From the NCBI RefSeq assembly GCF_003443655.1, contig NZ_CP031941.1, positions 1,483,501 through 1,547,500 of the forward strand: a DNA stretch of 64,000 nt, given 5' to 3'. Positions within the stretch are counted from its first letter, which is position 1. Every line of letters starts with the position of its first letter. The translations under genes and the position numbers were made by a program. Origin of the DNA: Nostoc sphaeroides. GTDB lineage: Bacteria; Cyanobacteriota; Cyanobacteriia; Cyanobacteriales; Nostocaceae. Positions 33,935 through 42,652 of the stretch are shown piece by piece. The notes beneath the pieces are model-generated. The model worked only from the letters and a program-made list of their open reading frames with translations. It did not search any database and was not told the origin of the DNA.

Positions 33935-35233
33935 TCAAAGGCTAGACATTACATCCCGTGCAACTGCTAAAGTCTGCTCAATATCTTCTTCAGTGTGAGC
34001 AAAAGACGTAAACCCAGCTTCAAATTGAGAGGGTGCTAAGTAAACACCACGCTCTAACATCCCCCGATGGAAGCGTCCGAATTTGGCTGTATCAGACTTT
34101 TTGGCATCTTCATAGTTATGAACTGGGCCAGAGGTAAAGAATAAGCCAAACATGGCGCTGATTTGACCACCGCATACCCCATGACCAGTTTCTTTAGCAA
34201 TTTGCAGCAAACCATCTGCTAGCTTTTTAGTAATCCGGTCAAGATACTCGTAAGTACCTGGCTTTTGCAGCAATTCTAAAGTCTTAATACCAGCAGTCAT
34301 CGCCAAAGGATTACCAGAAAGAGTCCCAGCTTGATATACGGGGCCGGCAGGGGCAACCATTGACATAATATCTCGGCGACCGCCATAAGCTCCTACTGGC
34401 AAACCACCACCAATAACTTTACCCAAGGTTGTTAAATCGGGTGTCACGCCAAATTTTTCCTGAGCGCCACCGTAAGCAATACGGAAGCCTGTCATCACTT
34501 CGTCAAATACCAATAATGCTCCATGTTCGTGAGTCAGTTCTCGTAATCCTTCTAAAAAGCCAGCATCAGGTGCAATAAATCCAGCATTGCCGACAACTGG
34601 CTCAAGAATGACACCAGCAATCTCGTCGCGGTTTTCTTCAAACAAGGCTTTGACGGATTCTAAGTCATTAAAAGGCGCGGTTAAAGTAGTGCTAGTTGCC
34701 GCTTTCGGAACTCCTGGTGAGTCTGGCAAGCCAAGTGTGGCAACTCCAGAACCCGCCTTCACTAGAAACGTATCGGCGTGTCCGTGGTAGCAGCCTTCAA
34801 ACTTGATGATTTTATCTCGTTTTGTGAAAGCCCGCATCAGTCGCAAAACTCCCATGCAAGCTTCAGTTCCAGAGTTGACAAATCTAACCATTTCGATGCT
34901 AGGAACGGCATCGATGACCATTTCTGCCAAAACATTTTCTAGAACTGAAGGAGCGCCGAAACTAGTACCTTTTTCTAAAGCTTCATGCAAAGCTGCAATT
35001 ACTTCTGGATGAGCATGACCGCAAATAGCTGGGCCCCAAGTGCCTACATAGTCTATATATTGGTTGCCATCTACATCCCAAATATATGCGCCTTTAACAC
35101 GATCAAAAACGATGGGTTGTCCGCCCACAGATTTAAAGGCACGAACTGGAGAACTGACTCCTCCAGGCATGAGGTTTTGAGCAGCCGCGAAAACTTCTTG
35201 TGATTTTGTTGTTTTAATTGTGGTATTTACCAA
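33935..35233 (-). CDS. hemL: Glutamate-1-semialdehyde 2,1-aminomutase
   Basis: 432 residues, normal length, class-III PLP aminotransferase fold. Visible motifs are [14 protein letters not shown] at the start, [31 protein letters not shown], and the PLP lysine in [17 protein letters not shown]. It converts glutamate-1-semialdehyde to 5-aminolevulinate, the precursor of haem, chlorophyll and phycobilins. The start codon is TTG (35233), supported by GGAGAG about 6 bases upstream and by the conserved N-terminus [12 protein letters not shown]; no ATG fits. Monocistronic. Confidence 0.97.
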   Translation of the reverse strand: MVNTTIKTTKSQEVFAAAQNLMPGGVSSPVRAFKSVGGQPIVFDRVKGAYIWDVDGNQYIDYVGTWGPAICGHAHPEVIAALHEALEKGTSFGAPSVLENVLAEMVIDAVPSIEMVRFVNSGTEACMGVLRLMRAFTKRDKIIKFEGCYHGHADTFLVKAGSGVATLGLPDSPGVPKAATSTTLTAPFNDLESVKALFEENRDEIAGVILEPVVGNAGFIAPDAGFLEGLRELTHEHGALLVFDEVMTGFRIAYGGAQEKFGVTPDLTTLGKVIGGGLPVGAYGGRRDIMSMVAPAGPVYQAGTLSGNPLAMTAGIKTLELLQKPGTYEYLDRITKKLADGLLQIAKETGHGVCGGQISAMFGLFFTSGPVHNYEDAKKSDTAKFGRFHRGMLERGVYLAPSQFEAGFTSFAHTEEDIEQTLAVARDVMSSL

Positions 35234-35304
35234 GGTTCTCTCCTAACAGTGGGCAATAAAAAGCTCTATCTTAGGATAGTTTCAAAAACTACTTAGAATT
35301 TCTA

Positions 35305-35426
35305 TCCTATATAACAATACCGTTCAGTTAAGCCCAAAAATCTTGGTAAAGACGCGAAATTTCGCGTCTCTACAGGTTTCAAATCAGTACCAAAAATCCT
35401 TAACTGAAGTGTATTGTCCTATATAA
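35305..35426. mobile_element. CAATAC-TIR MITE copy A with 10-bp direct repeats
   Basis: The element spans 35315-35416 (102 bp). Left end CAATACCGTTCAGTTAAG; right end is the inverse, CTTAACTGAAGTGTATTG. TCCTATATAA occurs immediately outside both ends (35305-35314 and 35417-35426), a 10-bp target duplication. The interior carries a GAGACGCG hairpin (35346-35373). No open reading frame inside, so it is non-autonomous. Confidence 0.9.
35346..35373. repeat. GAGACGCG hairpin repeat (inside MITE A)
   Basis: GACGCGAAATTTCGCGTC is a perfect palindrome with GTAAA and TCTAC flanks. The same palindrome occurs at 58568-58595. Confidence 0.85.
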
Positions 35427-35450
35427 ATAGCTGAAACAAAAAATAATAAT

Positions 35451-35639
35451 ATGTTATACAACTCCAATAAAGACTTACCTCTAGATATTCAAACTCGATT
35501 ATCTGAAGCATACCAGGATCTTTACCGAGCAGCTTTTAATTCGGCGATCCATTGGTATGGTGAAGCCTCAAAAGCTCACAAAGTGGCACTGAGTGCTGTA
35601 AAGATGCAGTCTGCTATGGAACGGAATGTTCTTGTTTAG
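35451..35639 (+). CDS. ChaB-like small protein
   Basis: 62 residues. The sequence NKDLPLDIQTRLSEAYQDLY followed by AAFNSAIHWY and ALSAVK matches the ChaB domain pattern (LP...V...LP.hAQ.IY..AFNSA...Y). ChaB was named as a putative cation transport regulator, but its function is poorly supported. No membrane or signal segment. It stands alone between hemL (divergent) and hisIE, just after MITE copy A, which may have altered its promoter. Confidence 0.72.
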   Translation: MLYNSNKDLPLDIQTRLSEAYQDLYRAAFNSAIHWYGEASKAHKVALSAVKMQSAMERNVLV

Positions 35640-35740
35640 AGCTAGATAAAATAGTTCAATTCAAAAAAACATGCCAGTTGCCCTATTGAGAATGGTATCG
35701 TGAATCCATGATTTATTCTCATTAGAGCAAACTAGCTGGT

Positions 35741-36391
35741 ATGTCTTCTAACGATTCGCACTCACTGCATAACGCCATCCCTGTTGAGGAAATTCGCTAC
35801 GATGAACGGGGTCTAGTGCCTGCAATTGTCCAAGATTATTTGGATGGTACTGTCCTGATGATGGCGTGGATGAATCAGGAGTCGTTACAAAAAACTTTAG
35901 AAACTGAAGAAACTTGGTTTTGGAGTCGTTCCCGGCAAGAATTGTGGCACAAGGGTGCGACTTCTGGACATATTCAAAAAGTGCAAAGTATCCGTTATGA
36001 CTGTGATAGTGATGCGCTGCTCGTAGGTGTAGAGCAATTAGGAGATATTGCCTGCCACACTGGAGAACGCAGTTGCTTTCATCAAATAGAAGGGAAAATT
36101 GCCCCACCACCAGGGGATACATTGTCACAATTGTTTCAAATAATATGCGATCGCCGCGATAATCCGACAGAAAGTTCTTATACCTGTAAATTATTCGCAG
36201 GTGGCGATAACAAAATTTTGAAAAAGATCGGTGAGGAAACTGCTGAGGTAGTAATGGCCTTTAAGGATGATGAAGCAGATGCGATCGCAGGTGAAGTGGC
36301 TGATTTGCTATATCATACTTTGGTTGCCTTAGCTCACCATCAAGTTGATTTAAAATCTGTATATCGTAAGTTGCAAGAACGTCGTCAATAG
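35741..36391 (+). CDS. hisI: Bifunctional phosphoribosyl-AMP cyclohydrolase / phosphoribosyl-ATP pyrophosphatase
   Basis: 216 residues; HisI domain first (about 10-115), HisE second (about 125-212). HisI motifs are [32 protein letters not shown] and the zinc site CHTGERSCF. The HisE region shows [17 protein letters not shown] and [13 protein letters not shown]. The enzyme carries out steps 2 and 3 of histidine synthesis. Length and order are those of the usual HisIE fusion. ATG at 35741; the downstream neighbour converges across a short hairpin (36404-36419). Confidence 0.96.
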   Translation: MSSNDSHSLHNAIPVEEIRYDERGLVPAIVQDYLDGTVLMMAWMNQESLQKTLETEETWFWSRSRQELWHKGATSGHIQKVQSIRYDCDSDALLVGVEQLGDIACHTGERSCFHQIEGKIAPPPGDTLSQLFQIICDRRDNPTESSYTCKLFAGGDNKILKKIGEETAEVVMAFKDDEADAIAGEVADLLYHTLVALAHHQVDLKSVYRKLQERRQ

Positions 36392-36403
36392 AGGGAAAAA
36401 TAA

Positions 36404-36419
36404 GCGCACATCTGTGCGC
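36404..36419. terminator. Short hairpin between converging hisIE and MFS genes
   Basis: GCGCACATCTGTGCGC forms a 6-7 bp stem directly between two converging stop codons. There is no T-run, so the role as a shared terminator is a guess. Confidence 0.35.
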
Positions 36420-36421
36420 CC

Positions 36422-37693
36422 CTACTCAGCCAAAATTCGATTCAGGTATTGTAAAATTGCTACAGCGATCGCTACACTCAAGATGAAGCATAACCAGTAA
36501 CTATTGGTAATAATTTGTGGTTGATCTAATGCCCATCCACCCAAGGGATGACCAATAAATGAGCCAACAGCCCAGCACAAAGCGTTGATGGAAAAATAAA
36601 CGCCGCGTTGATTTTCCGGGGCTAACTCCGTCACTAAAGAAGCAGCAGATGGGGTATAGGAGACAATCGCCACAGCAAATACTCCTAATGCCAATATTGC
36701 CCAAACCAGATGATGAGATGGGGCAGTGCCGCTTATCCAAATCAGGCCAAAACCAATTGCCCAGAAAATAGCGGAAACAGTAAGCGCGAGTGTGTGAGAG
36801 CAACGTTTTAAGATGCTAGTGACAGGCAACTGACAGATGATGGCGAACACCAGATGCCAAGCAAATAGAACGCTAATCGTAGTTTGAGCAAATCCTTCTG
36901 TAGTACTTTTTATAACAAAGTTTTTGAAGAAAAGCGGCAGGGTGCTGTGGATTTGAGAAATATAAATTGTAAAGAATATATTAACTGCTATGTAGACCAG
37001 GAAACGGCGATCGCTTAATACTGCTATCCAAGAAGCAAAAAGTTCTGTCTTTTCAGATTCCTCTATCTGCTGCTGTTCAGTTTCACTAATTCCTACATAG
37101 ACAACCCCAAAAAACACTAAAAAAGAGATGGCATCAATTACAAATAGCCATCGATAACTCCCAATGATCGAGATCAAAAACCCAGCCAGCATAATTCCGA
37201 TCGCTAACCCAAGATTATCAGCTAGGCGAGCGATCGCAAAAGTTTCGCGGCGATTGTCAATCTGGCTGGCGTCAGCAACAACAACTTCAGCCGCCGGCCA
37301 ATAGAAACCTATCCCCAAACCGCTAATCAAGCTACCGATTACCAAAATCGTAAAATCACTGGTTGTAGCTAAAACCAGAGAACCAATTGCTAAAATCGCC
37401 GTGGCTAGCAACAAAGTGCGGCGGCGTCCCCAGCGTTCAGAATCAGCCAAAGAACCACCTACAATCCGCCCTACAACGCCGGAAATCGAAGCGCTACCCA
37501 AGGCTACCCCAACACTGGTTGCAGATAAACCAACTTGATTGACAAAAAAGATGGGGGCGTAAAACAGCGTACAGCCAGTACCAACTTCCGACAGAAATCT
37601 ACCAATTGCAAAAATCCATACCTGGCGATGTATCGAGGGCAGCCACGATGATAACTGCGATTGCGAAGCTAATTTCATGATTTTAAATGTCAT
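36422..37693 (-). CDS. MFS transporter
   Basis: 423 residues with about 12 hydrophobic helices. The MFS signature between helices 2 and 3 is GSLADSERWGRRRTLL. Helix 5 has GIGFYWPAAEVVVAD; the second half has a matching GVYFSINALCWAVGSFIGHP. The substrate cannot be named; the general look is of the drug/sugar efflux or YfcJ-like type. Start ATG at 37693 or, five codons in, 37678 (MKLASQSQLSSWL). Monocistronic. Confidence 0.88.
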   Translation of the reverse strand: MTFKIMKLASQSQLSSWLPSIHRQVWIFAIGRFLSEVGTGCTLFYAPIFFVNQVGLSATSVGVALGSASISGVVGRIVGGSLADSERWGRRRTLLLATAILAIGSLVLATTSDFTILVIGSLISGLGIGFYWPAAEVVVADASQIDNRRETFAIARLADNLGLAIGIMLAGFLISIIGSYRWLFVIDAISFLVFFGVVYVGISETEQQQIEESEKTELFASWIAVLSDRRFLVYIAVNIFFTIYISQIHSTLPLFFKNFVIKSTTEGFAQTTISVLFAWHLVFAIICQLPVTSILKRCSHTLALTVSAIFWAIGFGLIWISGTAPSHHLVWAILALGVFAVAIVSYTPSAASLVTELAPENQRGVYFSINALCWAVGSFIGHPLGGWALDQPQIITNSYWLCFILSVAIAVAILQYLNRILAE

Positions 37694-38170
37694 GGTTCCG
37701 TGACATTTTTGTAATTCTTATCATTGGCTGCTATTTTCCTCACTCATTCCACAGGGTTTCCACAGGGATTTTAACAGTTTTCCACAGGTTATCTACGAGC
37801 TAATGGGCTTCTTACTCTCTTGTTGGGGATTGTTGATAAACAGTGGGAAGGAACTTAAAGGACTGAGTTTTTATAAAGTTATGTAACGAAAAAGAGCTTT
37901 AAATGCTGATTATTCCGTTCGCATTTATTTTTTATACACTCGTTTTTAACATTTCGCAGCATTGACAAACCCACCCCCTCTTGGCGCACAATGATTCGGC
38001 TTGCTTTTGTAATCCGTTCAACCGTTGGCATCAAATGTGTAAAATATATTACCACCAGATGTAAGCGTAGATTGGCGGGCTGGCGAAAGAGCGTGTGAGG
38101 CAGCCTTAACTAAGCCGTTTCACCGCAAGCAACTTGTCCCTCTTGATTATCCTCATAGGAGGAAAATCTC
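37694..38170. other. Intergenic region with DnaA-box-like cluster
   Basis: ATTCCACAG (37746-37754), TTTCCACAG (37757-37765) and TTTTCCACA (37778-37786) lie in one orientation within 41 bp; TTTTCCACA is the cyanobacterial DnaA-box form. The remainder up to the DUF2811 start has no gene, and carries a strong AGGAGG ribosome site at its end. Confidence 0.5.
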
Positions 38171-38425
38171 ATGAAAGCAACGGTTAGCATCTTTACAGAA
38201 ATTCCCGAAACACTCCACGAATCCTTAAAAAACTACTTAGAAGCCCATCCTGATTGGGATGAAAACAGAGTATTGACGGCGGCGCTATCATTGTTTTTAC
38301 TCCAAAATGGAGATAGCGATCGCCGCGCTGCCCGAGTCTATCTGGAAACTTTGTTCCACCACTCTTCAGTAGAAATGCCCTGTACCGACTCACCAGCAAC
38401 AGCTAATTTACTAGATACCCCATAG
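38171..38425 (+). CDS. DUF2811 protein
   Basis: 84 residues. The N-terminal 60 match the small cyanobacterial DUF2811 family (VSIFTEIPETLHESLKNYLE, AHPDWDENRVLTAALSLFLL QNG). It resembles a ribbon-helix-helix-sized domain, but I cannot assign a function. The C-terminal 25 residues are variable. A strong ribosome site (ATAGGAGGAAAATCTC) precedes the ATG, and a long (about 480 bp) leader separates it from the divergent MFS gene. Confidence 0.8.
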   Translation: MKATVSIFTEIPETLHESLKNYLEAHPDWDENRVLTAALSLFLLQNGDSDRRAARVYLETLFHHSSVEMPCTDSPATANLLDTP

Positions 38426-38579
38426 GTATTGGTATGAAGCCCTAATACGGGCACGGCAAACCGTGCCCCATCAATGGGATTTTGATTTAAAGCGATCGCT
38501 CATATCGGGGTAATATTACAATAAAGTAGATTCTGATCCTTAAAGAGGTTCCAATAGTTTCTCCTGTTGCTAAAACTAC

Positions 38580-38697
38580 TAGTACCGCAAGGCGGAATTC
38601 AAAATTCACGCATTCAAAATTCACGCATTCAAAATTAAGACAGAGTAAGCGTTCCGTTGATTTTGAATGGTCTGTTTATTTACGCCGCGCTGTACTA
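38580..38697. mobile_element. GTACCGC MITE-like element, copy 1
   Basis: 114 bp between TA dinucleotides (38580-38581 and 38696-38697). Left end GTACCGCAAGGCGGAA; right end, inverted, GTACAGCGCGGCGTAA. CATTCAAAATT units lie inside. A second copy of about 100 bp is at 58418-58517. TA flanks would fit an IS630/mariner-type transposase acting in trans. Confidence 0.75.
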
Positions 38698-38857
38698 GTT
38701 GGTAATAGCGCAAAATTTAGAATTGAGCGAAGACTTGAATATATTAGCTGACCGTTATTACTTGTTGTATAAAGGTTTTATTTTCAAAAACTCACGAAAA
38801 CCAAAATCCACTCATGAACAGAATTACTCAACCCAATAAATTAAGCTTGCCACGCTA

Positions 38858-38935
38858 GTAGCTTGGGTTAAGCAAAGCGCAACCCAACAAAGCCACGGAA
38901 ATATTGGGTTTCGTTCCTCAACCCAACCTACACAG
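38858..38935. repeat. CAACCCAACCTAC-type intergenic repeat
   Basis: TTGGGTTTCGTTCCTCAACC followed by CAACCTAC is the inverse of GTAGGTTGGGTTGAGGAACG at 55180-55199. The left half (GGGTTAAGCAAAGCGCAACC) is a diverged inverted arm. Confidence 0.8.
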
Positions 38936-39000
38936 TTTAAGATTTTTGGCGATAACCCAAGCGTATTGCCTTAAGTAGTCGGACAAAAATATTTACAGTC

Positions 39001-39092
39001 ATTGCGAGCGTTCGCGTTAGCGTCTCGAAGAGAAGCGAAGCAATCCCAGCCCTTGCGATTGCTTCATTCCGCTTCGCTCCATTCGCAATGAC
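39001..39092. repeat. CATTGCGA inverted-repeat element
   Basis: GTCATTGCGAGCG at the left and CATTCGCAATGAC at the right are inverted ends. The interior has GTCTCG, AGAGAAGCGAAGCAATC and its inverse GATTGCTTC. A related block lies at 31624-31653. Confidence 0.75.
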
Positions 39093-39117
39093 ATTGTGTA
39101 ATTAATTCTGTCTGACT

Positions 39118-39250
39118 ACTTATGTCTCAATACGGTTCAGTTAAGCTCTTCTTTCCTCTCTCTGCGTCCTTGGCGTTCTTGGCGGTTCGTTAAAAAAATT
39201 GACTTTGACAAAGAGTTTTAGCCCTAACTGAACCGTATTGACTTATGTCT
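39118..39250. mobile_element. CAATAC-TIR MITE copy B with 10-bp direct repeats
   Basis: The element spans 39128-39240 (113 bp). Ends are CAATACGGTTCAGTTAAG and its inverse AACTGAACCGTATTG. ACTTATGTCT flanks it on both sides (39118-39127 and 39241-39250). The interior (CTGCGTCCTTGGCG and onward) differs from copies A and C. Confidence 0.92.
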
Positions 39251-39477
39251 ACCGAAACAGTCAGATGCAAAGAAATATTTTCCAGTGGACTCTCTCCCGT
39301 GTCCACTGTCTTAAACGCATAAACAAATACCTCAAATAACTACCTGGTGTGTATTTGAGCAATATTTACCTATTTTGACTGCCTAAATTTGTCTTTTACT
39401 AAAGCCAAAGAAATTTATTTACTAATCCCTCCCCCAAGAGTTAACAGTCAAGAGTTAAAAAACTCTAGACTGTTAAC

Positions 39478-40203
39478 TCAGGACTTAGCTTCCAAGTGCT
39501 GGGGGTGAGCAGGAGATTCAAACTTATACCCTACGCCACGTACAGTTTGAATTAATGCTGGCTGACTAGCATCAATTTCAATCTTCTTGCGAATTTGCCC
39601 GATATGGACATCTACAACCCGTTGATCGCCGACATATTCATAGTCCCATACCTCTTGGATTAGCTCCGCACGCCGCCAAACTCGACCTGGATGACTGGCT
39701 AAAAAATGCAACAAATCAAATTCCAGAGCGGTTAAAGGTACTGCTTGATTATTAAGCGCTACCTCCCGTCGCACTGGGTCAATCATAAGTTTTTCAAATA
39801 CCAAGCGTTTCTGCTCGGCAGTAGTTATCACTCGTTGACGCCTCAAAATCGCTCCGACTCTGACTTCTAACTCTCCTAGCCCAAAAGGCTTGGTGAGATA
39901 ATCGTCAGCACCTTTAGCAAAGCCGCGAATTTTGTCAGCTTCGTCAGCACGGCTAGTCAACATCAAAACAAACACACCATTACGACTTTGCATCTCTTGG
40001 CAGAGGTTAAACCCTGTGACATCTGGTAGATTCACATCTAGAATCACCAAATCAGGGTTAAATTGCTCAAATAGATTTAAGGCTGTTTTTCCATCTTCGG
40101 CAGCCTCCACCTGATAGTTCTGCTTAATCAGAAAGCGTTGGATTAAATTCCGAACCGCAGGATCGTCGTCAACTACAAGAATCTTGGCAGGAGCCATGAC
40201 CAT
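39478..40203 (-). CDS. OmpR/PhoB-family response regulator
   Basis: 242 residues from the ATG at 40203 (MVMAPAKILVVDDDPAVRNL); a TTG four codons further upstream is less likely, and the ATG at 40197 is also possible. The receiver domain (about 6-120) has phospho-acceptor D in DLVILDVNLPDVTG and Lys in DYLTKPFGLGELE. The winged-helix DNA-binding domain (about 140-232) shows LTALEFDLLHFLASHPGRVW and VDVHIGQIRKKIE, then TVRGVGYKFE. Its kinase is not adjacent. The closest named cyanobacterial group cannot be fixed by eye, so I give no symbol. Confidence 0.92.
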   Translation of the reverse strand: MVMAPAKILVVDDDPAVRNLIQRFLIKQNYQVEAAEDGKTALNLFEQFNPDLVILDVNLPDVTGFNLCQEMQSRNGVFVLMLTSRADEADKIRGFAKGADDYLTKPFGLGELEVRVGAILRRQRVITTAEQKRLVFEKLMIDPVRREVALNNQAVPLTALEFDLLHFLASHPGRVWRRAELIQEVWDYEYVGDQRVVDVHIGQIRKKIEIDASQPALIQTVRGVGYKFESPAHPQHLEAKS

Positions 40204-40215
40204 TTCTTTGCACAA

Positions 40216-40840
40216 AAATTCGTAAGATTAACAAAAGGTTTGCGTAAAAACGCAGTTGCCACTTTGGGACTAACTAAGAATCTACATGGCTACGGTATAA
40301 GATTCCTGATTATTCAAAAGTAAATACTCTAATCAGGATTGTGGGTGACGAGAACGCTAAATTTCTGTTAGGCACAGTATATAAGCGCTCTCATAGCCGC
40401 AACAGTTCTTAACACCAAGACACGTTCTTGATCCCAGTTAGGTGGTAACTTAAAACGTCTCAATTCTAAATCGATATGCGGATATATACCACAAGCGATT
40501 ATTCAGTATAATTAAAAAAATTCTATTAGGGCACAGTAAGTTGCCAAATTTGAAACAGTAAAGTTGATATTTTCATAAAAACTATGTGTTTTAGGTACTC
40601 TCCGTTCAAATTCTAGATTAGAGCCAGAACTAGACAACGACATGAGGGTATACACGGAGTTATAGCAATATGTTAAAGTTGCTATAGTTAAAATTACAAA
40701 GTCGATTAAACTAACCCGTGCTACTATCCTGTTAGGGCATAAAATAGGTCTAAACTTTAGTTTCGATTAAAACTAAACCTAAAGCTGTTTTTTATTCGAC
40801 AAAAGACTGCCGCTGACTGAGGCTGAAGTAACAAACTCCC
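40216..40840. other. 625-bp divergent intergenic region
   Basis: AT-rich; promoters for the response regulator and the CPP1-like gene must lie here. No repeat from elsewhere in the window and no credible reading frame is found. Confidence 0.6.
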
Positions 40841-41467
40841 ATGAGCGATCAAAATCCCTACGAAAAACTTGGGGTATCAGAAGAGGCTAGCTTCGATGAA
40901 ATTCAGGATGCTCGTAATCGCCTATTCGAGCAACATAGTAGCGATGCCAAGCATTTACAAGTAATTGAAGCTGCTTACGATGCGATTTTAATGGATCGCT
41001 TACGGATGCGCCAAGAAGGTAAAATTAAAGTCCCTGAGCGTATTCGGTTTCCAGAGTTGCGAGTGCAATCGCCTCCTAAAGAAAGTCCAACCCCTCGTGA
41101 GCAGTCACCTGCATGGCTGCAACGGATGCTGGATCAACCAACGCCTGCTGATATATTCTTGCCGGGAGCTTGGTTTCTCGGTTTGAGTTCTATCAGTGTG
41201 TTTTACCCGGAGGGAGGCGATCAGGTTTTGCAGTTGGCATTGGTGGTTGGGGTAGGCGCTAGTATTTACTTTCTCAATCGCAAGGAAAGTAAATTTGGCC
41301 GAGCAGTTTTGTTCACCCTAGTCAGTTTAATAATTGGCTTAATCGCTGGGGGACTAGTTGCTAGCTGGCTTTCACCACAAATATCATTCCTGAATTTGTC
41401 ATCGAATCAGTTTTCTACTGTACTAACGTTTATATTGTTGTGGTTGGTTAGTAGCTTTCTACGGTAA
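40841..41467 (+). CDS. CPP1-like (DUF3353) membrane protein with J-like domain
   Basis: 208 residues. An N-terminal J-domain-like part (about 1-60, NPYEKLGVSEEASFDEIQDA RNRLFEQ) lacks the HPD triad of true DnaJ. A Pro-rich linker follows (about 66-95). The C-terminus has about four hydrophobic helices (ADIFLPGAWFLGLSSISVFY; LQLALVVGVGASIYFL; AVLFTLVSLIIGLIAGGLVA; FSTVLTFILLWLVSSFL). Plant CPP1 is a chaperone-like protein that protects protochlorophyllide oxidoreductase; a similar role in chlorophyll synthesis is the best inference for the cyanobacterial protein. Confidence 0.87.
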   Translation: MSDQNPYEKLGVSEEASFDEIQDARNRLFEQHSSDAKHLQVIEAAYDAILMDRLRMRQEGKIKVPERIRFPELRVQSPPKESPTPREQSPAWLQRMLDQPTPADIFLPGAWFLGLSSISVFYPEGGDQVLQLALVVGVGASIYFLNRKESKFGRAVLFTLVSLIIGLIAGGLVASWLSPQISFLNLSSNQFSTVLTFILLWLVSSFLR

Positions 41468-41601
41468 ATCAATATCCGTAAGGAAGTTTCCATAAAGAAG
41501 ACATGGTTTATGTGTGTTCTTCTCAAAATTTCAGAGTCAGGAGTCAAAATACTTATTTTGACTCCTATTTTAATTCAATCTGTTGCAGCGAGAAAGCCTT
41601 T

Positions 41602-42294
41602 TTAGACAAGCTGTTTAGGTTTTAAGACTAAATCTACAGCAGCACTGAAATCCTTAACGATTAAGTCGGGGTGGTAAAGTTCCAATTGGGTGCGATCGCG
41701 GATGCCACATTCCACAGCCATCACCTTAACCCCATAATTTTTAGCTGCGGTGATGTCGGCTTCTGTATCTCCCACCATCCAGCTATCAGCCGCCGGGGGC
41801 AGTTCTTTTAATGCCCTAGCCATTAATAAAGGTTTATCTTCAATATCACGAGTTTTAACATAGTCGTTACTCAAGCAATAACAACGATTTTCTGGGAAAA
41901 ATCTTCCTAAATCGTGTTTTTTGAAGGCATAATCTAGTTCCCGAACTCGGCGCATGGTCATAACTGCTAAATCAATTCCAGCTTGTTGAATTTTTAACAG
42001 TGCATCCACAGCACCGGGTGCGAGAGTATCATAGTTGAAATAAGGTTCTGTATGTACAGTTTGCCGCCGCAGTTGGGCAAATTCTTGGGCTTGGGCTTCA
42101 TCTAACCCAGAATTGAAGGCGATTTGTTTTTCGGGAACACGCGATCGCTTTAACTGCCAAAATTCCGCTTTTGGAAGTTCTTGCACTACTTGATCTGGGC
42201 GACGGGTTTTCTCTAAACAGAATTGATAAACACGGTAGTACCGTTCGGAAACATCAATAATTGGTCCGTCGAAGTCAGTAATCAGTCTTAGCAT
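41602..42294 (-). CDS. HAD-family phosphatase
   Basis: 230 residues. Motif I DFDGPIIDVSERY lacks the second Asp of the usual DxD (it reads D-F-D-G, with the nucleophile at the first D). Motif II is in IDLAVMTMRR. Motif III Lys probably lies in KTRDIEDKP. Motif IV is WMVGDTEADITAAKNYGVKV. The cap region is helical, so it belongs to the C1-cap type near phosphoglycolate phosphatases. Substrate unknown. It stands alone, convergent with the CPP1-like gene. Confidence 0.85.
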   Translation of the reverse strand: MLRLITDFDGPIIDVSERYYRVYQFCLEKTRRPDQVVQELPKAEFWQLKRSRVPEKQIAFNSGLDEAQAQEFAQLRRQTVHTEPYFNYDTLAPGAVDALLKIQQAGIDLAVMTMRRVRELDYAFKKHDLGRFFPENRCYCLSNDYVKTRDIEDKPLLMARALKELPPAADSWMVGDTEADITAAKNYGVKVMAVECGIRDRTQLELYHPDLIVKDFSAAVDLVLKPKQLV

Positions 42295-42652
42295 CGGCGG
42301 TAAAAGTTAATTTTTATTACAATTATCTCAGATGTATGGCTATTTTTTCAGGGTATCAAGTCTAGCTTATTTTTATATGGGTGCAGGCATCGAAAATTAG
42401 AAGTTAAGAATCTTGGTGCGTTACGCCAAAGGCTAACACACCCAAGCAAAACTACTCTTTATAGATAGTGGCATTCATTCTCATCTAGCCCGCCTCAGAA
42501 TGAATTCTGAGTCTAATAGCGAAAGTCGTCTAAAGACGACTGATAAAATGTCATGTCTCAGATAGGTATTCGTATTGTACCAGAGACTCTGGCTCCCTTA
42601 CATCCCCACGCCACTTGCGGGACGGGGTTTTACGCTCGATCAATAAAAGGCA
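42295..42652. other. 358-bp intergenic region
   Basis: It holds one 53-bp double-hairpin element (42489-42541), placed downstream of the minus-strand hppD and upstream of the HAD gene. No reading frame of note. Confidence 0.6.
42489..42541 (+). repeat. 53-bp double-hairpin element, copy 3
   Basis: CCCGC, perfect stem CTCAGAAT/ATTCTGAG, linker CTAATAGCGAAAGTC, perfect stem AGTCGTCT/AGACGACT. Both stems differ in sequence from the other copies yet remain fully paired. Confidence 0.9.

Larger units (their letters stand above)
38426..39477. other. 1.05-kb gene-free, repeat-packed region
   Basis: It contains in order a short palindrome (38449-38468), a TA-flanked MITE (38582-38695), CAACCCAACCTAC-type repeats (about 38858-38935), a CATTGCGAGCG ... 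CGCAATGAC inverted element (39001-39092) and CAATAC MITE copy B (39128-39240). No reading frame deserves a gene call. Confidence 0.8.

Noticed and set aside
37694..38170. Chromosomal origin of replication
   Set aside because: Only three DnaA-like boxes, and no dnaA, dnaN or clear unwinding element is adjacent.
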